Assembly: GCA_022785155.1 (NCBI GenBank)
Contig: JALFRH010000045.1
Coordinates: 1-7,894 of the forward strand
DNA: 7,894 bases
Source of the DNA: Spirochaetales bacterium
Lineage (GTDB): Bacteria > Spirochaetota > Spirochaetia > Sphaerochaetales > Sphaerochaetaceae
Direction: 5' to 3'
Shown here: positions 5,656 to 7,894 of the stretch, piece by piece
Layout of the letters: every line of letters begins with the position of its first letter
How positions within the stretch are numbered: position 1 is the stretch's first letter
Made by a program: the position numbers and the translations under genes
The notes under the pieces: model-generated
Database searches by the model: none
Seen by the model: the letters and a program-made list of their open reading frames with translations, nothing else
Told to the model about the DNA's origin: nothing

Positions 5656-5862
5656 ATGGCAAAAGTTACATTTAATGAAGACATCTGCAAGGGCTGCGGT
5701 CTCTGTGTAAATGCTTGTCCAAAACACATTCTTGCAATTGCAAAGGACAAGATCAACAAGAAAGGCCACAATCCTGCTGTTATTACAGACCAGGAAAAGT
5801 GCATCGGCTGTGCATTCTGCGCAACCATGTGCCCAGACTGTGTAATCAAAGTGGAGAAATAA
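5656..5862 (+). CDS. 2[4Fe-4S] ferredoxin-type delta subunit of 2-oxoacid:ferredoxin oxidoreductase
   Basis: The 68-residue product has two classic cluster motifs: Cys11/14/17/21 in CKGCGLCVNACP and Cys49/52/55/59 in CIGCAFCATMCP, with an extra Cys62. Each set plus the distant conserved Cys-Pro coordinates a [4Fe-4S] cluster. The length and position match the separate delta subunits (VorD/KorD type) of four-subunit oxoacid oxidoreductases, which pass electrons between the TPP centre and external ferredoxin. An AGAGG site at 5646-5650 precedes the ATG by 5 bases. The gene is separated from the preceding stop by 9 bp and from the alpha-subunit start by one base, so it is clearly co-translated with the subunits. 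It could also serve as a free ferredoxin, but the context favours a subunit. Confidence 0.93.
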   Translation: MAKVTFNEDICKGCGLCVNACPKHILAIAKDKINKKGHNPAVITDQEKCIGCAFCATMCPDCVIKVEK

Positions 5863-5863
5863 A

Positions 5864-6928
5864 ATGGCAGAAAAGGTATTGATGAAAGGAAACGAGGCAA
5901 TCGCCGAATCCGCCATCAGGTCAGGATGCCTCCATTATTTCGGCTATCCTATCACACCCCAGACCGAGGTTGCGGCTTACATGGCAAAGAGAATGCCCAA
6001 GATCGGTGGAGTATTCTTGCAGGCTGAAAGTGAAATCAGTGCCATAAATATGGTTTATGGTGTTGCTGCAACAGGTAAGAGAGTTATGACAAGCTCTTCT
6101 TCCCCTGGAATCTCACTTAAGCAGGAAGGTATCAGCTACATTGCAGGCTCGGATCTTCCGGCAGTAATCGTCAACGTACAGCGTGGTGGTCCGGGATTGG
6201 GAGGAATCCAGCCAAGCCAGTCCGATTATTTCCAGGCTACAAAGGGCGGTGGACATGGAGACTACCACTTGATTGTCCTGACACCTTCCAGTGTCCAGGA
6301 AATGGCTGACCTTACTTCCCTTGCCTTCGATCTTGCAGATAAATACAGAATGCCTGCAATGCTTCTGGCAGACGGAACAATGGGCCAGATGATGGAGCCT
6401 GTTGTTCTTCCTGAGCCAAAGACTGTTACTGTAGATAAGCCATGGGCTTTGACAGGAACAGAGTGCAAGAGAGAACACAACATAGTAAACTCCCTCTATC
6501 TTTCTCCTGAAGTTTTGGAGCGTACCAACATCGAACGCTACGAAAGATATAAGGAAGTGGAGAAGAACGAAACAAGATGGGAAGAATACATGATGGAAGA
6601 TGCAGAATACTGTATCGTAGCCTTCGGTATTGCAGCCCGTGTTGCAAAGAATGCCATCAAGGTATTAAGGGAAAAGGGTATCAAGACAGGTCTCATCAGA
6701 CCTATTACAGTATGGCCATTCCCATCTGAACCTATAAAGAAGGCTTCTGAAAAGGTAAAAGGCTTTATCAGTGTAGAACTAAGTATGGGACAGATGATCG
6801 AAGACGTAAGACTTGCTGAGGAGTGCAGAAAGCCTGTTGCTCTCTGCTCAAGAAGCGGCGGTATGATTCCTGATGTAGACAGAATCGTAAAGAGCGTTGA
6901 AGAAATGGCTGAAAGGGAGGCGAAATAA
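5864..6928 (+). CDS. vorB: 2-oxoacid:ferredoxin oxidoreductase alpha subunit, VorB-like (3-methyl-2-oxobutanoate type)
   Basis: The 354-residue product contains the pyrimidine-binding half of the thiamine diphosphate site and the transketolase-like C-terminal domain. Recognisable stretches are GYPITPQTE (27-35), the conserved Glu in QAESE (53-57), SSSSPGISLKQEG (77-89), NVQRGGPGLGG (104-114), LLADGTMGQ (167-175) and the C-terminal LIRPITVWPFP (277-287). The length fits the branched-chain (VOR) alpha subunits usually named VorB. The four-subunit 2-oxoglutarate enzymes (KorA) are close relatives, so the substrate is not decided by these motifs alone. The reaction is reversible: oxoacid + CoA + oxidised ferredoxin to acyl-CoA + CO2 + reduced ferredoxin. 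It starts one base after the ferredoxin stop, and its own stop overlaps the beta start (TAATG). The T-box and the neighbouring synthetase and BCAT favour branched-chain substrates. Confidence 0.9.
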   Translation: MAEKVLMKGNEAIAESAIRSGCLHYFGYPITPQTEVAAYMAKRMPKIGGVFLQAESEISAINMVYGVAATGKRVMTSSSSPGISLKQEGISYIAGSDLPAVIVNVQRGGPGLGGIQPSQSDYFQATKGGGHGDYHLIVLTPSSVQEMADLTSLAFDLADKYRMPAMLLADGTMGQMMEPVVLPEPKTVTVDKPWALTGTECKREHNIVNSLYLSPEVLERTNIERYERYKEVEKNETRWEEYMMEDAEYCIVAFGIAARVAKNAIKVLREKGIKTGLIRPITVWPFPSEPIKKASEKVKGFISVELSMGQMIEDVRLAEECRKPVALCSRSGGMIPDVDRIVKSVEEMAEREAK

Positions 6929-7680
6929 TGGCAGTTGTATTTGAAAAACCAAAAAGCCTTACATCAAAAGAATTCCATTATTGCCCAGGTTGTCCACATG
7001 GAATCATTCATCGCTTGGTTGCAGAGGCCATCGATAAACTTGGAATCGAAGGAAAGACCATAGGTGTAGCCCCTGTAGGCTGTGCCGTCATGGCTTATGA
7101 TTATTTTACCTGCGATATGATCGAGGCCGCCCATGGCAGGGCTCCGGCAGTAGCCACAGGCATCAAGCGCTCCCTTCCTGAAAACATCGTTTTCACCTAT
7201 CAGGGAGACGGAGACTTGGCTTCCATCGGTATGGCTGAAACGGTCCATGCAGCAACAAGAAACGAAAATATCACAATTATCTTCGTAAACAATGCAATCT
7301 ACGGTATGACAGGTGGTCAGATGGCACCTACATCCCTTCCTGGCCAGGTTACCCAGACTTCCCCTTACGGAAGAGACGTAAAGACAGCCGGATACCCTAT
7401 TAAGGTTGCAGAACTTCTTTCCAGCCTTGATGCTCCCTACTATATCGAGAGAGTCGCCGTCAACAACGTAAAGAATGTAAAGCATGCTGCAAAGGCTATA
7501 GAGAAAGCCTTCCAGAACCAGATCGATGGAAAGGGCTTCTCCCTTATTGAAGTAATCTCAGCTTGTCCTACAAACTGGGGACTTACTGCCCAGAAGGCTC
7601 TGGAGTGGGTCGACGAGAAGATGATTCCTTACTATCCGTTGGGAGTCTATAAAGATAAGAGCAAGGAGGCTTCAGTATGA
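6928..7680 (+). CDS. 2-oxoacid:ferredoxin oxidoreductase beta subunit (TPP-binding)
   Basis: The 250-residue product carries the diphosphate-binding half of the thiamine site: GDGDLASIG (93-101) followed after about 28 residues by NN (121-122) in FVNNAIYGMTGGQ, the standard GDG-X(about 25)-NN motif. CPGCPHG (19-25) near the N-terminus is the usual opening of this family, and PVGCAV and AHGRAPAVATGIKR (67-80) also match. No extra cluster cysteines are seen, so the Fe-S clusters are supplied by the separate ferredoxin subunit. GGGAGG at 6915-6920 lies 7 bases before the start, which overlaps the alpha stop by one base. The end overlaps the gamma start (ATGA). Together with alpha it forms the catalytic core. 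Whether the substrate is branched-chain oxoacid or 2-oxoglutarate cannot be settled from this subunit. Confidence 0.94.
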   Translation: MAVVFEKPKSLTSKEFHYCPGCPHGIIHRLVAEAIDKLGIEGKTIGVAPVGCAVMAYDYFTCDMIEAAHGRAPAVATGIKRSLPENIVFTYQGDGDLASIGMAETVHAATRNENITIIFVNNAIYGMTGGQMAPTSLPGQVTQTSPYGRDVKTAGYPIKVAELLSSLDAPYYIERVAVNNVKNVKHAAKAIEKAFQNQIDGKGFSLIEVISACPTNWGLTAQKALEWVDEKMIPYYPLGVYKDKSKEASV

Positions 7681-7894
7681 CAAAGCAGATCCTAATTGCC
7701 GGTTTTGGCGGACAGGGTATTCTTTTCTCCGGAAAGCTTCTTGCCTATAAGGCCCTTTCTGAGGGAAAGGAGCTATCATGGCTTCCTTCCTATGGTCCTG
7801 AAATGAGAGGTGGTACAGCTTCCTGTTCCGTAACTATCAGTGATGAAAGCGTAGGTTCTCCTATTATCGACAATCCGGATGTCTTGATAGAGAT
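7677..7894 (+). CDS. 2-oxoacid:ferredoxin oxidoreductase gamma subunit (partial, runs off the window)
   Basis: The 72 visible codons begin MTKQILIAGFGGQGILFSG and include SWLPSYGPEMRGGTASC. The GFGGQG nucleotide-fold loop and the SYGPEMRGG motif are the hallmarks of the gamma domain, which helps bind coenzyme A and holds the complex together. AAGGAGG at 7663-7669 lies 7 bases before the ATG, and the start overlaps the beta stop in an ATGA junction. The family is normally about 180-190 residues, so roughly 110 residues lie beyond the right edge. The gene order delta-alpha-beta-gamma is the usual four-subunit arrangement, so no catalytic subunit is missing apart from this truncated end. Confidence 0.93.
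   Translation, partial: MTKQILIAGFGGQGILFSGKLLAYKALSEGKELSWLPSYGPEMRGGTASCSVTISDESVGSPIIDNPDVLIE

Noticed and set aside
6964..7485. Minus-strand open frame of 173 codons opposite the beta subunit
   Set aside because: It is a shadow of the TPP-binding gene, with no domain or start signal of its own.

Overview
The window reads as one co-directional, T-box-controlled operon on the + strand, preceded by a small repeat-bearing accessory patch. Base composition is moderate, Shine-Dalgarno sites are strong, genes overlap tightly, and the metabolism is ferredoxin-dependent. This fits a strict anaerobe. T-box leaders are most common in Firmicutes, but I cannot place the organism from this window; an anaerobic spirochaete or another gut or rumen-type anaerobe is equally possible.

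Layout. Bases 1-31 are the last codons of a gene whose end is almost identical to the end of the small gene at 111-335, so two paralogous 3' ends lie 304 bp apart. Each is followed by a hairpin. An AT-rich spacer then leads to a possible promoter (about 484-513). A complete T-box leader follows (about 520-811), with Stem I, a T-box element (728-737), an antiterminator and a competing intrinsic terminator. The proposed specifier codon is ATC (isoleucine). Downstream come seven genes with gaps of 0-29 bp: an XRE-cupin-acyl-CoA synthetase fusion (826-3093), a nitrilase-superfamily/omega-amidase-like hydrolase (3093-3884), a branched-chain aminotransferase (3914-5008), a P-loop NTPase (5005-5646), a 2[4Fe-4S] ferredoxin (5656-5862), and the alpha (5864-6928) and beta (6928-7680) subunits of a 2-oxoacid:ferredoxin oxidoreductase. 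The gamma subunit starts at 7677 and runs off the window.

How the genes may work together (inference). A T-box reading uncharged tRNA-Ile switches genes on when isoleucine is scarce, so the operon should make isoleucine rather than degrade it. The enzymes form a short route: a branched-chain acid such as 2-methylbutyrate is activated to its CoA thioester, reductively carboxylated with reduced ferredoxin to 3-methyl-2-oxopentanoate, and transaminated to isoleucine. This would bypass the threonine deaminase/acetolactate synthase pathway. The omega-amidase-like enzyme suggests that glutamine could be the amino donor, with hydrolysis of the 2-oxoglutaramate product pulling the reaction forward. 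The first enzyme also carries its own DNA-binding and cupin sensor-like domains, giving a possible second layer of control.
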